A DNA stretch of 64,000 nucleotides from Pegea sp. RAD2-039 (lineage: Eukaryota; Chordata; Thaliacea; Salpida; Salpidae): the NCBI GenBank assembly GCA_034620365.1, contig JAQGEQ010000206.1:124001-188000 (forward strand). The letters run 5' to 3'. Made by a program: the position numbers and the translations under genes. How positions within the stretch are numbered: the first letter of the stretch is position 1; each line of letters begins with the position of its first letter. The notes below the pieces were generated by a model. The model was given only the letters and a program-made list of their open reading frames with translations, ran no database searches and had not been told where the DNA came from. Shown here piece after piece: positions 1 through 13,096 of this stretch.

Positions 1-1100
1 CAAATACTTTTGAATAAAAGTAATACTTGATTCTCTAACTATCTAATACTAAAATTGCACCAAACGGAAAGTGTTACAATAAGTAAGGTACTCTTTTTTA
101 GTGACCTCAATTAACTTATTTACCTTCTTTATACTTATTCATGATTGTATTTTTCTGTTATATCTTAAAGTATTCCTTACAAGCAAAATTAAGCCAAGAT
201 AAAAACGTTTTAATAAAACACAACTAAAGTTTACAACTTCTGATAAAAACTGAAATTGGAATTATTCGCAACGTTTCTGTTATACATATTAGTTTACAGA
301 ATTTACAGTAGTTAGAACAAAATAAATTAAAAAAGTTTTTCCAAAGCAACATGTTTTTCTGTAAAACTTTACAAGCAAACGAATCTGGATTTTTGAAACT
401 AATGTAAAGGTATACCGCGAACCAAAACAATATATTTAATTTAATCTTAAACTAGTTTTATTAGTGCTTAACTTTTAACAATTATCTTAATTAAACTGAA
501 AAGACTTGATTACTTGTAAAGTAAGTGTTGCAAATGATCTAATAAATAAATATTAGTTTACAAATGATTGATGTTTACAAAATCTTATTTTCAGGAGTTT
601 CGTTATGCAAAATCAAAATTCTTCTTTACAATTGATGATTGAAGAAAAGTCTGGAAAGTATCAAAAATCATCTTCCACTCCCAGTGAATGTGTCTTATTT
701 GCAGGATCAATAATGAGCGGGTCAGACTGATTTATTAGTTTTGTAGTATAAGACTAAAGTTTATGATATTTTTTCATGATCTTATAAAATTGAAATAATA
801 AAAAGTCAAATTGATGTGAGATCATAAAAAAAAGTAAAGTTAATAATAATGAAGCTTTTGAGACAATTTAATAAAAGTCCCACATCAAATATCAATCTTT
901 AAAATCCTTAAAATTTTTGCATAGATTAAATTCATTAAAGTAACTTACATTCTAAGAGTTTAATATGAACATAAAAATATAGATCGTTTAAAGCTTATGT
1001 CATTAATGAAATGATACAATTGTTCACTGCCGGAATAGGTTATTAATAAAACGCTAAATCTTAACGACAGGTTTTTTAATTGCAATTAATAATCAGAACA
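1..1100. other. AT-rich upstream flank of the NPAS4-like gene
   Basis: No supported gene. The only coding-like stretch is a short open frame at 605-730, which is preceded by a TTTTCAG acceptor and listed separately as a possible alternative first exon. The rest is low-complexity A/T sequence with no recognisable repeat family. Confidence 0.5.
605..657 (+). other. Possible alternative 5' coding exon of the NPAS4-like gene
   Basis: An ATG at 605 opens a frame that reaches a possible donor (GTATCA at 658). Splicing from 657 to an acceptor AG at 1318-1319 joins in phase (2 bases plus 1) to the bHLH exon, replacing its first two codons with an 18-residue N-terminus. The frame lies just after a TTTTCAG acceptor. 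Without splicing it runs to a stop at 728-730 (41 aa). Nothing in the peptide is recognisable. It could equally be a chance ORF or the tail of a gene outside the window. Confidence 0.2.
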
Positions 1101-1110
1101 ATTGAATAAG

Positions 1111-1250
1111 TGGTCAGGCCGCGCCCGCTTCACTAGAGCAGAACGAAGAATGCAACCAATCTTGATCGAGTATTTGAATTGTGTTTGTTAGTTAAGTTGC
1201 CCGAGGCAGCTGAAGTTTAAGAACAATCACGCTTCTCATCGCTTTAGCTT
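1111..1250 (+). promoter_or_regulatory. Likely promoter/5' UTR region of the NPAS4-like gene
   Basis: This is a local rise in GC and complexity just before the first bHLH codons, including a GC-box-like GGCCGCGCCCGC at 1117-1128. Such a string is rare in the surrounding A/T-rich DNA and fits an Sp/KLF-type promoter element. No TATA box is evident at a clear spacing, and the transcription start is not determinable by eye. Confidence 0.35.
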
Positions 1251-1311
1251 CTTAAAAGTCATTTATTTTTATAAAAATAACTCAATTAAATGTAAATTAA
1301 TTTACAACTTG

Positions 1312-4300
1312 ATGTGCAGACGTTGGAACCCTGCAAACCCATCACTAAATGTAGGACGTGAAGGAAACCTTGTAACGAGTAGTAACGATGGACCAGAGCC
1401 TCGAGTGCTTTCAAAAAAGCGTAGAGATCTCATCAATGCTGAGATCCGTGAACTTCAGAACCTTCTTCCGCTAAAGAAGAGTGCAAGAGAGCGTTTATCT
1501 TACTTAGGAATCCTAGCTCTTACAAATACTTACATCAGAAAAGCCACTTTCTTTAAGAATGGTGAGTCAATTTATACTGCGATCTTTCTGCTTAAAGCAG
1601 GATTAGAGATCATAGTTGAGTCTGATTAAAATCTTTACTAGCTGGAGCAAACTCTTCTGCGCAAAGATTAGTTTCTGACAATTGGCTCATGGGAGAATTT
1701 TCAACTTCGCTTCCAGGATTTTTGATTGCTTTTAATAAAGAAGGGAAGATCCTGTACACATCCGAAAACATCCTGGACTACCTTGGAAACACAGTGGTAA
1801 GTAGTTTATCTGATCTCGAAGAAAAGAAGATGAAGACTGTCATTTAGGTGGAGCTTGCAAGTCAGGGCGACAGCATCTTTGATTTCGTTGATAAAGAAGA
1901 TCATGATCAAATCAGATCCCAATTAGAGTATCCTGGGACACATGCATCTCAGATGGATTGCTCTAATAAGATCTCATTCTTCTGCCGGATGAGTACATCC
2001 CGTTACATGAAGACACAGATGAGATCGTGGAAGAATAAGGTTCTGAGATTTATCTTCTTCAACATCTTGACATCAAGTTCTATTTCAGATTGTTCACATG
2101 ACAGGAAAGTACCATCGATGTGATGTGGCCGCCTCACCTAGTGAATGGTCCTCAGACGTGGTCTTTTTTGTCATCTGTACACCAATCGAATCCAAACCAG
2201 TGACTGACGTCCGCCACCATCCAAGCCCAAGATCTTCTCAATTTAAAGCCATTCATGGGACAGACATGAAGTTTATTGAGGTAAGATCTGTGTGTCCCGG
2301 CCAATCTATCTGCAATCGAAACCTTTTTGAAGGTTCCGAACGTCGTTGAGTCTTTACTGGGCTACAAACGAGAGGAAATTGAAAACACTAGTTGGTATTC
2401 GTGGATATATCCACAGGATTTAACTGTTGCCCGGCAACAACATTTAAAATTTGGTAAGTTGAGTCATATACCTGATCAACTCCCACGCATCTAGGCCGCT
2501 TTCCTTCCTGCCTATTCAATTTGTTGCTAGAATCACTGCGTCATACACTAAGCTGGGAACCACATAAATCAATCTGAGCTTTGTTTTGTTTATCATTCTG
2601 TTGTGTTTATTGTTAATTGTCCTTAATTGGTATTTTATAGTTTTTGAAGCCTTCCATAATCTTTTTTTTAATAATTAACAGCAAAAAGAGATCTTATTTC
2701 AAGTACCAATCGTTGTTGTTGACAGTAAAAGAAGATGCTTCATCATTTGCATGTGTGCTTAGGATGATTAAGAAGAATGGAAATCTTGCCTGGTTTGATA
2801 TCACAGCAGAGAAATCTCAAGAAAATATTTCAAATTCATTTATTTGCAATTACATTCTAATAAGGTTATTTGCTAAAAATTAATTTGAAATTTAGATTGG
2901 TTAGTTCAAAATCAATTTCAAAGCGACTCAAGTTCATAAATCAATGCAGCAAACACTCAACTGCTTCATATATCACTTACTTCCTCAAACTTTTCACAAA
3001 AACAAAAAAGAAGCTATTCATTGTAAAAAATAGTTTTTGACCTTTAAGGTTGTATTCATCAAGTTGATGACAGCCTTATAATAGTCTGCTCCTCATCACT
3101 CAAAATAGATTCAATTGTTTCATCAATAATTTCAAATTTTTTTTTTCAAAAAACTCGAGAAACGTGAAAAGTTTTTATTAAAAAAACTTCTAAAACTGCG
3201 ATTCTTTCTCATTTCAATAATATCTAAACCAAATTCGCGAACCAAAACTAACATTTGGTATTCTTTACTAGTGAGGAAGAAGTCCCCTACTTCCGTATTT
3301 ACCATAATCTTCTTCCTTTTCCCGATCATTACACTGACTCTCATCGCCACTACCTCGCCTATCGTTCAACTCTTCTCACATCTGCAATCAACAACATCGA
3401 TGCCAACGCAGCTACGTCACCACTGACGTCACCAGGAACCGAGATGCTTCACCAATCATATTCCCAACACTACTTCATGACGTCACCACCAGACGGCAAT
3501 CCAAAGTCGATCTTAAGACGGCAGTTGATGAAACGTAAACTAAGCGGCAATGAACCACCAAATAAGATGCTAGTACGAGCTTCCAGTGATATTGGATCTT
3601 ACTATCCTCACCATCAACCTCTACAAAACTCAAACTCTTATCCCGATCCTACTTACTCTCATCCAATCATCTATCCTCCGCCTCCCGCTCCGGAATCTTT
3701 CATGGCTCAATTACACAGCTCTGATACTACGCCACCTGGTGGCTACATATTTGAGAGCGGCTATACTACATTAGCACCAGTCCGTCCAGAAGCACTTCAA
3801 GGGTTTCAGATGGTAACACCACACCACTCGCCCGCGACAATTACGTCATCAGTGACACTACACAAGCACCATAGTAACCAGAATAATAATATCCAGCAGC
3901 CACAAGTTTCTTACCAACCACCAACTAATTGTTACCAGCCACTAACTACATACTCACCAACTTCAACAAGACATACTCCTCCGACAAATGAGGACTATTT
4001 CCCCTCCACAGTGACTTCAAATCACTCACCAATCGCTATTCATATTGATCTAACTAAAACACTGCCCCCTGGTGGCACTCCCTCTCCTGTTAGTTCACCT
4101 CAAGAACAACAGCGTCATAAACGGCTTCAATCAGCCTGTCCTGGTCCAAATCAGCTACTAAACACCAAACAGGAGGTCCAATCGCCTTCTCACTCTTTCA
4201 GCACCTACTCTGCAACTAATTGTGTGTCTTCTTCGACTGAAACCGGTCCATACCATCTCACACCAACCAGCTCGCCCAATTACCAGCAATACACCAGCTC

Positions 4301-4641
4301 ATCACTTCTCGAACCACCTAGCTGCGAGAAAGGTTACCAGATCCAATATTCCATTTCTGCAACGTCACAACCATCCCCCAGACTTCCTATTGGCTCTTAT
4401 AGTCCAACTGCTGCTGCAGTAGCTTATTATGCAGCTGCTGCATCTCATAACTACGCGAGAAGCGCTGGCGTCACTGCCAATTCCAATTCAGCTAGTGTGG
4501 AAAGCACAGATTGGTTGCGAAAATATGGAAGTATGACTGCGATGGTAAGTAGTTGTTAGTTACCTCTACATCAATCAAACTAAATCCTTCGCGCAGGAAA
4601 TGCTGCTCTCCGAAGCTGATTCGTCAACTCGGATTGCGTGA
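1312..4641 (+). CDS. NPAS4-like: bHLH-PAS transcription factor, NPAS4/dysfusion family
   Basis: Coding exons: 1312-1561, 1642-1796, 1848-2039, 2089-2280, 2333-2453, 2726-2864, 3272-4544, 4597-4641; all junctions are phase-consistent, giving 788 aa (vertebrate NPAS4 is about 800). Residues 34-82 are the bHLH, with the family signature RRDLINAEIRELQNLLPL and ERLSYL. PAS-A runs over about 107-190 (LPGFLIAFNKEGKILY, then ASQGDSIFDFVD). PAS-B spans about 255-350 (GYKREEIENTSWYSWIYPQD, then NGNLAWFDITAEK). The remaining 430 residues are rich in P, S, T, Q and H with an alanine run near 745-765, as expected for a transactivation domain. The family dimerises with ARNT-type partners and acts in the nucleus; vertebrate NPAS4 is induced by neuronal activity and fly dysfusion patterns trachea and joints. 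The N-terminus is about 30 residues longer than in vertebrates. The ATG at 1312 is the first in this exon, but an upstream exon (605-657) is possible. An AATAAA lies at 5016. Confidence 0.9.
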
Positions 4642-7600
4642 ACTCTCTAACGCTTTTCCAAGAATCGTAACAGGTTATAGTTACGGAAAAAAGTTCTCCT
4701 ATGTTAGGGGATTACCCGCTAACAAGCTTCCTTGCTCACTTCTCTGCTTCTATTCTCATCAGCTATTGATGACTAGTCGCTGCATCAACCGATGTGTGTA
4801 TAAGCTCAATACTAACCTTGCTGCTTCAATAACACGCTTCAATAACTTACCTAAGCGGCAAAATCTTTTGCTGCACGCTTATATGCTTATATGCTTACTT
4901 ATTACTATTTTTTATTGATATTTTTAATGATTTTTTTGATTTATTTACGAAAGATCTAAGATTTAAACCAAAACTTACTTCTTTTCGCTTTTGTAGTCAC
5001 AAAGCTTTCTAGCTAAATAAATCCTAAGATTACAGGCCGAAAAATAAACCCCATCAATCGTTTTTTAGTTTTTTTCAATTCTTTGTTGCTGTTTTTATTC
5101 ATCATAATTATAAATCATGTAATAGGAATTTTGACAAGTAAAAAAATACTTTTAACGCTAAGCCATGGGAACAGACATGAAAATTTGTGTTTTATGGTGT
5201 TCATGGCTTTCTAAAACAAGATAACTGAAATTGTAAATAAGAACCAACTTTTATGTGAGGCAATATAGAGAAAGTGGACACAAGAGGAAATGCCCAGCCT
5301 TAAAACTCAAATTACTTGAAGATAAAAGCTTCGTTTGTTTGTTGCTTTCTAATTTTTTGTTTCAATAACATTTCGGTTATGTGTAAAACGTTTTTATACA
5401 TTTTTTTGAACTTATAATGTATCACAATTTCAGCAAACAAAATTGTTTAGTTTACTGGGGTTGATAAGTTAAAACAAGATAATTATACTAAATTAATTTC
5501 TTTTTTGTTAGGGGTTTTTTTTAATTGTTTTGAATTATTTATAATTTATTAGTATAAAATAGTGGTCAAATACTAAAATAAACAAACAAAAGAAAACTGG
5601 TTTAGATAACTTTCCCAATTATCAGATAAAAATTAATTTTCTTCATTCAATAAACAGTTTAGATTAATATATTTTCATAAGACTTTTAATTCCATTTTAT
5701 ATAATTATTTTTTTTAAAGATTAGATGACTCACATAAAATTTTAATAACTTGTTAAGTAAAATTTAAATGTATAACTTACAAAATTTTTAGTTTTTGGAA
5801 AACAGATGTCTCTATAGATATCTCTAAAAATTACTTTCCTGAAATCAACTTGATGTTAGTTAATTGTTTATTCCATCCAAAACTTACCACCTACAATATC
5901 AACTACAAACTACTTTTTCCATTTTTTAAAGTTGATCACGGAAACAAAATGTAAAAAAAATAAATTAGTACACTTTTATAAGCTTATAAATGATTACTTG
6001 GTTTACTTTTATTGCGGCTTCTATTTATTTTGTATTTGAATGCAAAAATTAAGAAACAAGTTAAACCGGTTACGTTCTGTTCGAGCTAAAACTTATAATT
6101 GACTGTATGCCCTTAGGGGGTGGAAATACAGAACAAACTTTAGTTTGGTTTTATAGTTTGTAAATAAGGCCAAATAAAATTTAAGTGTTCAAAATAGCCA
6201 TCTATACGTTTTTTATTGGACGTATAAAGTATTTTAATAACTTTTAAGCCCAATAAATCTATCTATGAAACTTTACTAATGAAAGAATGTTTGAGAAATT
6301 ATACCGTTTGTGAAGTTTATGTGATATCTTTGACAGTATAATTGTCTCAATCAAACATTTATAATTTTCAATCAAGAAAGTCAAATCATTATAATAAAGT
6401 ATTAAAATGTTTAAAGTTTCAACTTGTATCAAATTTAGAACTTTCGATATTATTTGAAGCTATCTAAGGCTTTTTAACAACTATAATTAAGAATTTTTTT
6501 CTCATTTTATTCAATAATTGATTTCTGACATCTTATTTAGAAGTCAAATGATTGATTGTACTGTTTATACTACTTTTTAATTATACCGTTTGGCTTGCAT
6601 GCTTGCTTTTGAGAATGTTTGCTTTTCTGTGTTATTCTGTACTGATGGAGGTAATTTCGTCTAGTGAATAGTCATTTACCAAAAGTTGCTTTTGTTTAAT
6701 ATAAAAATGCAATAATTGCTGTTTATCACTATCCCTTTAAATAAGCTTTTTCGGGAATATCTTTTTATCTTGTAATTTTTGATTCAAAATACTTCTTAAT
6801 TTTATATTTTTGTTCAAATTTGGTAGTAGCATATGTTAAAAATCTGTTTTACAGAGATATGCCATAATTTATATTTTGTTTGGTTTGTACTGTCAATACT
6901 TAAGTAATTTCTATTGAGATTAAGTATATCAGATTTTTTCATAACTTATCTCACATCTGTTTTCTTAAAAAACTTATTATAAAATAAAATTTCACAAATC
7001 TTTTTGTTTTGATGGATTTTAAATAAATTACACAAACTCCTTAATTTTCAATCGTTTGTTTAAATGTTTGTTTTTGTGTTTGTTTTTGTGTTTATTTGTA
7101 AGCTTTGCTTCGCTTTTTTTAATTGTATAAATAAAAACTATAAAGAAAGAGAAAGTAATTTTTATGTGAAGGAATTAGTTGAGAACTCACTACTGTTCCC
7201 AAACCAAATTTATAAAAATTTCTTCTTTTAAGATTTTTCAATTTCTTTAAACTATTTTTTTAGGATATAAATTAAAGTATAATTTCAAAATCTTTTGCAG
7301 ATTTAATCTGATTTTCTTTGTTTATAAAATAATTGAAATAATTAATCTTAATTCAATTTTTAGAGGATAATGATTAATTGATTATTAGAGAAGCATCTCT
7401 TTCACGTTCTCATCTTCCTGTCAACTTATTCAATAATCCTTGATACGATGTTGACAAGTAAAAAATCGCCTTTTAATTAATTTTTTTCATTCATTACTTA
7501 CAAGAGAATTTTCTATGTAAGTCATAACCTGTCATAACTAAAAATTAATTATGTTTAAAAAAAATTTCTCTAAACTACTTTATCATTAAATCAACGATTT

Positions 7601-10600
7601 TGAGATTCTGAAGAAAAAATCAATTTTGAACAGAAATCAAATAAAAACAACTTTTTATTTTTAAAGTAGCTTTTTTGCTTAAAAATATATTATTGATTGA
7701 GTAGCAGAATAAATTTTAAATTTAGAAAATTTAACCCTAAATCATCTTTTTAACCATATCTTTACATGTCACTTTATATTTAGAAAGTATTCTCACTTCT
7801 ATAAATGAACCAATCTCTCAAAAGCCATCGACTATTAAGCGCAAGGCTTTTTCTTTAAAACAAGATTGCATTTGGTGTTGTTGGCTGAAACGTATTTACA
7901 GAAAAATCTGCTATATGAAATGGACAAATGCATAGTTTTATCGACATAATTATTTATTATATATTGTTACATACATACACTTTTTCAAAAGTTTCTTTTA
8001 AATTTCTTTAATCAAATACATTTTGACTATAGTTTTATATATACTGACAGTCAAACACAAGAAATAATATCTTTCTATTAAAAAAAAGTAAATCAAATTT
8101 TCTAAAAAACAGCATACTTTTCAAATCTGTTTTATAAGTTCTCACTAATAACTTCTTTTTATGTTTACTAAAAAAATAATGAGTTTAAGAAAACAAATTA
8201 TTCACATGTCTGTTTGCCAAAGTTTACTTTTAATCTATTGTGGTTTAATCAAATTATTTTTATTTAATATGTTTTTATAAGACTTGGTAAGAATCAAGTT
8301 ACTGCACTCATAGAACAACTTAGTATTAAACATAGCTCACAACTACATTTGTCTCGGCAAGTTCAAGTTACCATTTTTATGCAATAAGAAAAAAATAAAG
8401 TTTTGTTTACTATGGAACATAGCCGTTTAAATATTAACCTTATTGTATCACACACACAACCAAAAACCATATTCGAAGGTAACAGCCACCGAGCAAAAAA
8501 TTGTTTTATAAAAGTTGATTTAGTTATAAGTATCCTAAATTAACTCTAAACGGTTTGTTTTTGAAATGTAAAGACAAACTAAACTTGATAAAACATTTGA
8601 GTCTGCTGTTGAAGATGGTACAACTAAAACATAATAAAATCAGCACAAGTTAAATTATGAAGTAGTTTTTACTGAATTATTCATACTGATCAGAGAGCAT
8701 TTGATATCTTTACCTTAGCTACGTTTATACGACTGCTTAGAAAATTATATTAGAAAATAGAAAATACCTCAAATTAGACAAAACGTTTGGTTAGTGGCTT
8801 GAAACGGTTTATTTCTTCAATTGAATAGCAACCAATAGCAGCAAATCTAGTTTGAGATTCAAATCAAGCATAAAAAGGTTTAATAACATTCAATATTGAT
8901 TTACACTAGCTCCTCAAACAACAAAATGAAACCAAGAAAACTTGCCTCATAGATAAACCTTACGATTTGTAGTCAAAGGTGCTCAGAAGATTGAACTCAT
9001 CAAAGCATTTATATGGATGGTCACGTGTTTGTTTCACAAGAATGTTAGATGAAGAAAAAACAATTGATTTCATCGTGCAAGAGATGTTGTAGAAATCTTA
9101 CAGAAGAACCTAAAAAGAAGTCTGTTGCTACTGAATAACCTGAAGCAGTTAACAAGTTGTCTTTGTATTATGTTGATGAGATGTAGTTTGTGTAAAGCTC
9201 ATTTTCAATTTTTACAAGCAGATGAAGATAGAAGCCAAAATCTTTCATAATTCTTCACAATTAACCCATCTAAATTAAAATCTTTTGAAACCAGAAATAT
9301 TTGGACACAGTTCAAACTTTTTTCCACATTCCGAATAAATTAGAGTTTAACTCTTTCAGATGAAAGACTTATCTTGAAAAAATATCTAAAAGTTTAAATT
9401 GATTTAATTGGTCGTTTACTTAGAAAATAGTTAAACAATATAAATAATAATTAAAAAATACTTAATAATAAGTTGTTTACTTAGAAATATTTCCTTAGAT
9501 ATTCTTTTCTTCATACAAAGACCGTCTTTATAAGTTTAATATAAAATCGAGGTAATACCGACGTCTTTTTTTGACCTTGAATTACTAATTCAAATTATTT
9601 ATGGTTTCTGTCATCTTGACTTTAACAACTTCTTTAAAGATTGCAATTTTTCATTCTCTTTAAAAGGCTCGTAATTTAAATTTAACTCACTCAACAACTT
9701 TAACAACATCCAGTGAATTAATAACTTTTTTAATAGGGTGGTGTTGAGTATTTTTCCACACTTCATCAAACTCTACAACCTCTTTTAAGATTTGATTTAA
9801 GTAATTTCGTTAACAAATGAATTATAATGTCCTATCTCTTCACTTTCTTAGCTCATTTTGTTATTTTTGATGTTAAACTAATATCAACCTATTCCTCTGC
9901 AGTATTCCTATCTCTTCACATGAAAATGTTAAACTGAAACTTAAGACCTTCTCATATTATTTTGTGTTTGCTATAAAAGCTGTATAGTTTACCATCTTCA
10001 GCCATGCGTTGAATAAAACGAATAATACTTGAATCTATTAACAGTTATAAAAAATCTTCTCACTTATTTGGGGTGCCTTTGTAAATTAGATTATAAAATA
10101 CTTGATAAAATCACATCTTTAAATTAAAGTTAGGAAAGTTTTTTTTATATTTCTGGTTATACATAATTATATGAATTTTTTATATTTGTGTTGAAAATAT
10201 TTAATTTATTAAAAGAATTGATTCTTTAAAAGATTCTTATGACAATAATGAAGAGTAAACAAGAGTTTGTCTTTAAGATAATTTTAGGGGTTATTACAGA
10301 ACTTAAATAACTTAATTGTTTTATTCAATAAAAATTGATAGCTGATTAAAGTCTTAAAAACATTTTTATTTTCATATAAACAGTTAAATGTATTCACATG
10401 TCTTTGTAATCAAAATAAAGCTTTCATCACCAAAGTAGATGTAGAATGGAACACTTCATAAACCAAGAAAAAGATATGTTCCCAGTTTAATGTGATGATC
10501 AAAAAATTTCTGAAGATTAATGAAAGAGGATGTTGCTTTTAGAACAACTTTGTGAGATTTTAACTCATGTATCGCCTCTGTTACAAACCAAACCTTTCAT

Positions 10601-11011
10601 TTTGTTGATGCATGATCATATGATGTCTTATAGCTCCAAATCTTTTCAATTTTCAGTTAAATTACATAACGACATTCATCGATAATTTATTATTATTTAG
10701 ACAGTAACTACGAGTTCTACTAACTGATATTCAAAGTTATTTGGAGAAAAATATTAGGAAAAAGCAATTAAGATATCAAATTGTTACTAAGAACATCAAC
10801 TACAGATTATTTGAGTTTATCCATCTGAAAACTTTATTGACGATCTAACTTTAAATCACATAAGTCAAAATAAAACTCACAATTGAAAAATTATTTTACA
10901 AAACTGTAACTGAAGTAATAATTTAGATAAAAATAGTTGGAATCGATCTGAACAAATCTTATTACCTAAAAAGGTCATTCAACAAAATCATGAGCAACAA
11001 ATGAAGATATT
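4642..11011. other. Intergenic region between convergent NPAS4-like and EF-Tu genes
   Basis: Apart from the 3' UTR of each flanking gene, I see no supported coding sequence in these 6.4 kb. Most is low-complexity A/T sequence. A somewhat more complex stretch at about 8880-9260 has short lysine-rich open frames broken by many stops; I could not assign it to any gene or element. A possible EF-Tu polyadenylation signal on the minus strand (TTTATT on +) lies at 10833-10838. Confidence 0.5.
5016..5021 (+). terminator. Candidate polyadenylation signal for the NPAS4-like gene
   Basis: This AATAAA lies about 375 bases after the NPAS4-like stop codon. AATAAA is common by chance in DNA this AT-rich, so the assignment rests on position alone. 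Confidence 0.3.
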
Positions 11012-13072
11012 CTAAGCTTTAGAAGCCAATCCCATCTTCCTCAACAGCTTCGAGTTGAAAATATCCAAATTGTCATCTTTCTCAGCCTCTTTGACACCAG
11101 TAACAATACCAGTTGCTACTGTCTGTTTTCCAATTCGAAGAGTAAATCGTTCACCTTCTAGAAGAACCATGGGAACTCTCATGACCAGTTCGATGTTTCC
11201 TTGTTCACCGGGCATCACCATCTTCTACAAACCAGAAAAACCAGTTAACAACCATCTCAACTTCTCTAAACTTCACAAGTTACTTGTTCGTTATCATCAG
11301 TATAACGACAAGTACAATTCCAAGTTTCAAAGAACATTTGTAAAGAACCACCAGTTGAAATAGGTTTGCTAGTACCACCTTCATCTTCTGATAGAACATA
11401 CACCTACAAGAGAGAAGATTTAGGAGCTGTTATCGAAGTAGATGTAGATACGAACCGTGCATGTGATACTACGAGCTGGTTTCATAGAGCCAGCTTTTAC
11501 ACCAACCATACCACGTTTAATGTCAGACTTTTTCAGCCCTTTAATCAGCAAACCAGCTTTATCACCAGCTTCTGATTGTTCGAGTGTTTGATGATACATT
11601 TCCATGCTATTCACAGCTCCTTTTTCGTGTTTACCAAATCCAAAGAAGTCTAAAGTATCTCCTTTCTTGACAATACCACGACGAACCAAACCAGTAACCA
11701 CAGTTCCTGAGGAATTGACATCAACTTTCAAGGTGATAAAGATTATAAAACAAACCTCTTCCTTTGATACTACAAACTCCATCAACAGTAATTACAGCTG
11801 GACTCTCAAGGTCTCTTTCTGGAGGTTCAATTGAGTCCAACACATCCATCAGTTTTCCGATGGATTCTTTTCCAATATTATCGTCTTTATCTTGTAAAGC
11901 ACAAAGAGCAGAACCAGAAACAATCTCTGTATTGTCACCATCAAAACCATATCCGCTCAAAACCTCTCGTATTTCCATTTCAACCTACCAACAAACCATT
12001 AGATTGGTTTTAAACCAGCAACTGGTTACTAATTACAAGTTCAAGCATCTCTTCATCAGCTACATCAGCTTTGTTAATGAAGACTACGATCTTTTTAACA
12101 CCGATTTGTTTAGCAAGGATTATATGTTCACGAGTTTGAGGCATGGTACCATCAGTGGCAGCAACAACAAGGACAGCAGCATCCATAGAATACGTTCCAG
12201 ATATCATGTTCTAAAATTTAGTCAAATATTTTAAGTTACAACATCTAAAGTTGAGATGAAAAATTGTACCTTGATATAGTCAGCATGCCCAGGGCAATCA
12301 ACATGAGAAAAATGTCGATGATCAGTAGAATAAGTTAAATTAGCAGCATTAATAGTGATACCACGAGCCCTTTCTTCAGGGGCATTATCAATTTGATCAT
12401 AAGCATAGAATTTACCTCCAGATTTTTCAGATAAATCTATAATTAGAAAATTATTATTAAATTATGTTTCATTATTTATTGAAACATATATTTTATTATT
12501 TAAAACTACAAAAACATATAGAATGTATAAAAATTATAACAAGTCTTTTAAAATACTTGTTTATTAAAATGTGAAAAAACTCCACAAATAACTTACATTT
12601 GGTAATAGCAGCAGTCAAGGTGGTTTTACCATGATCAACATGACCTATAGTTCCAATGTTTAAATGAACCTTATCTCGTTTATAAACTTCTTTAGCATAA
12701 AGTCTAGAGTTTATTGTCAATGCTGGCAAGCACTAAAAATAAATCAAATCATTAAATCCAACAAAACATTCAAATATAACAGCAAATTTTTAATATATTC
12801 AGCACAATTATACTAATCACAAAATTTCATTTACAATCATTAAAATCAAACTTGAAAAATATTTGAATAATAAGAAATAATTTTAGTTAATTGACTTAAT
12901 TGATGAAGACATACTTGATTTAGATGTGAGCTTTTGATCAGTGGAGAAACACATGATCCTAGAAAGATGTAAATATTTGAAATTTGTAAAAAAATAAACA
13001 TTTAATATCATTTTTACTAGACTATATACCTTTGAATGATTGAAGTACAGTTCTAGATAACAAAGAAGTCAT
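11012..13072 (-). CDS. TUFM: Mitochondrial elongation factor Tu (nuclear gene)
   Basis: Exons in transcript order: 13072-13030, 12958-12915, 12732-12597, 12436-12270, 12210-12037, 11984-11756, 11706-11456, 11403-11284, 11224-11012; total 458 aa (human about 452). The product delivers aminoacyl-tRNA to the mitochondrial ribosome in a GTP-dependent way. The first 45 residues resemble a mitochondrial targeting peptide (no acidic residue before E44, Ser/Leu-rich). The G domain shows GHVDHGKT at 59-66, RGITIN at 99-104, DCPGHADY at 121-128, NKAD at 176-179 and SAL at 213-215. Domains 2 and 3 follow (RGTVVTGLV, then YVLSEDEGG, then MVMPGE). A 28-residue polar/basic tail follows the GIVT that ends the core fold. 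The start ATG is 24 bases after a TTTTCAG acceptor (AG at 13097-13098 on the complement). Donors at two junctions are GTTTGT and GTTCGT, but each joins in frame and restores conserved sequence. Confidence 0.95.
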
Positions 13073-13096
13073 ACTCTTATAAAGAAGTTGAACCCA

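Noticed and set aside
2040..2123. Read-through of NPAS4-like exon 3
   Set aside because: Using the weak GTTCTG donor to the acceptor at 2087-2088 aligns the protein with NPAS4 (NKIVHMTGKYH), while read-through does not.
3586..4422. Alternative-frame ORFs inside the NPAS4-like last large exon
   Set aside because: They lie wholly within a longer in-phase exon and arise from its repetitive Pro/Ser/Thr codons.
11055..12234. Plus-strand open frames across the EF-Tu locus
   Set aside because: They are antisense shadows of the EF-Tu exons; the minus-strand chain is conserved from G domain to domain 3.
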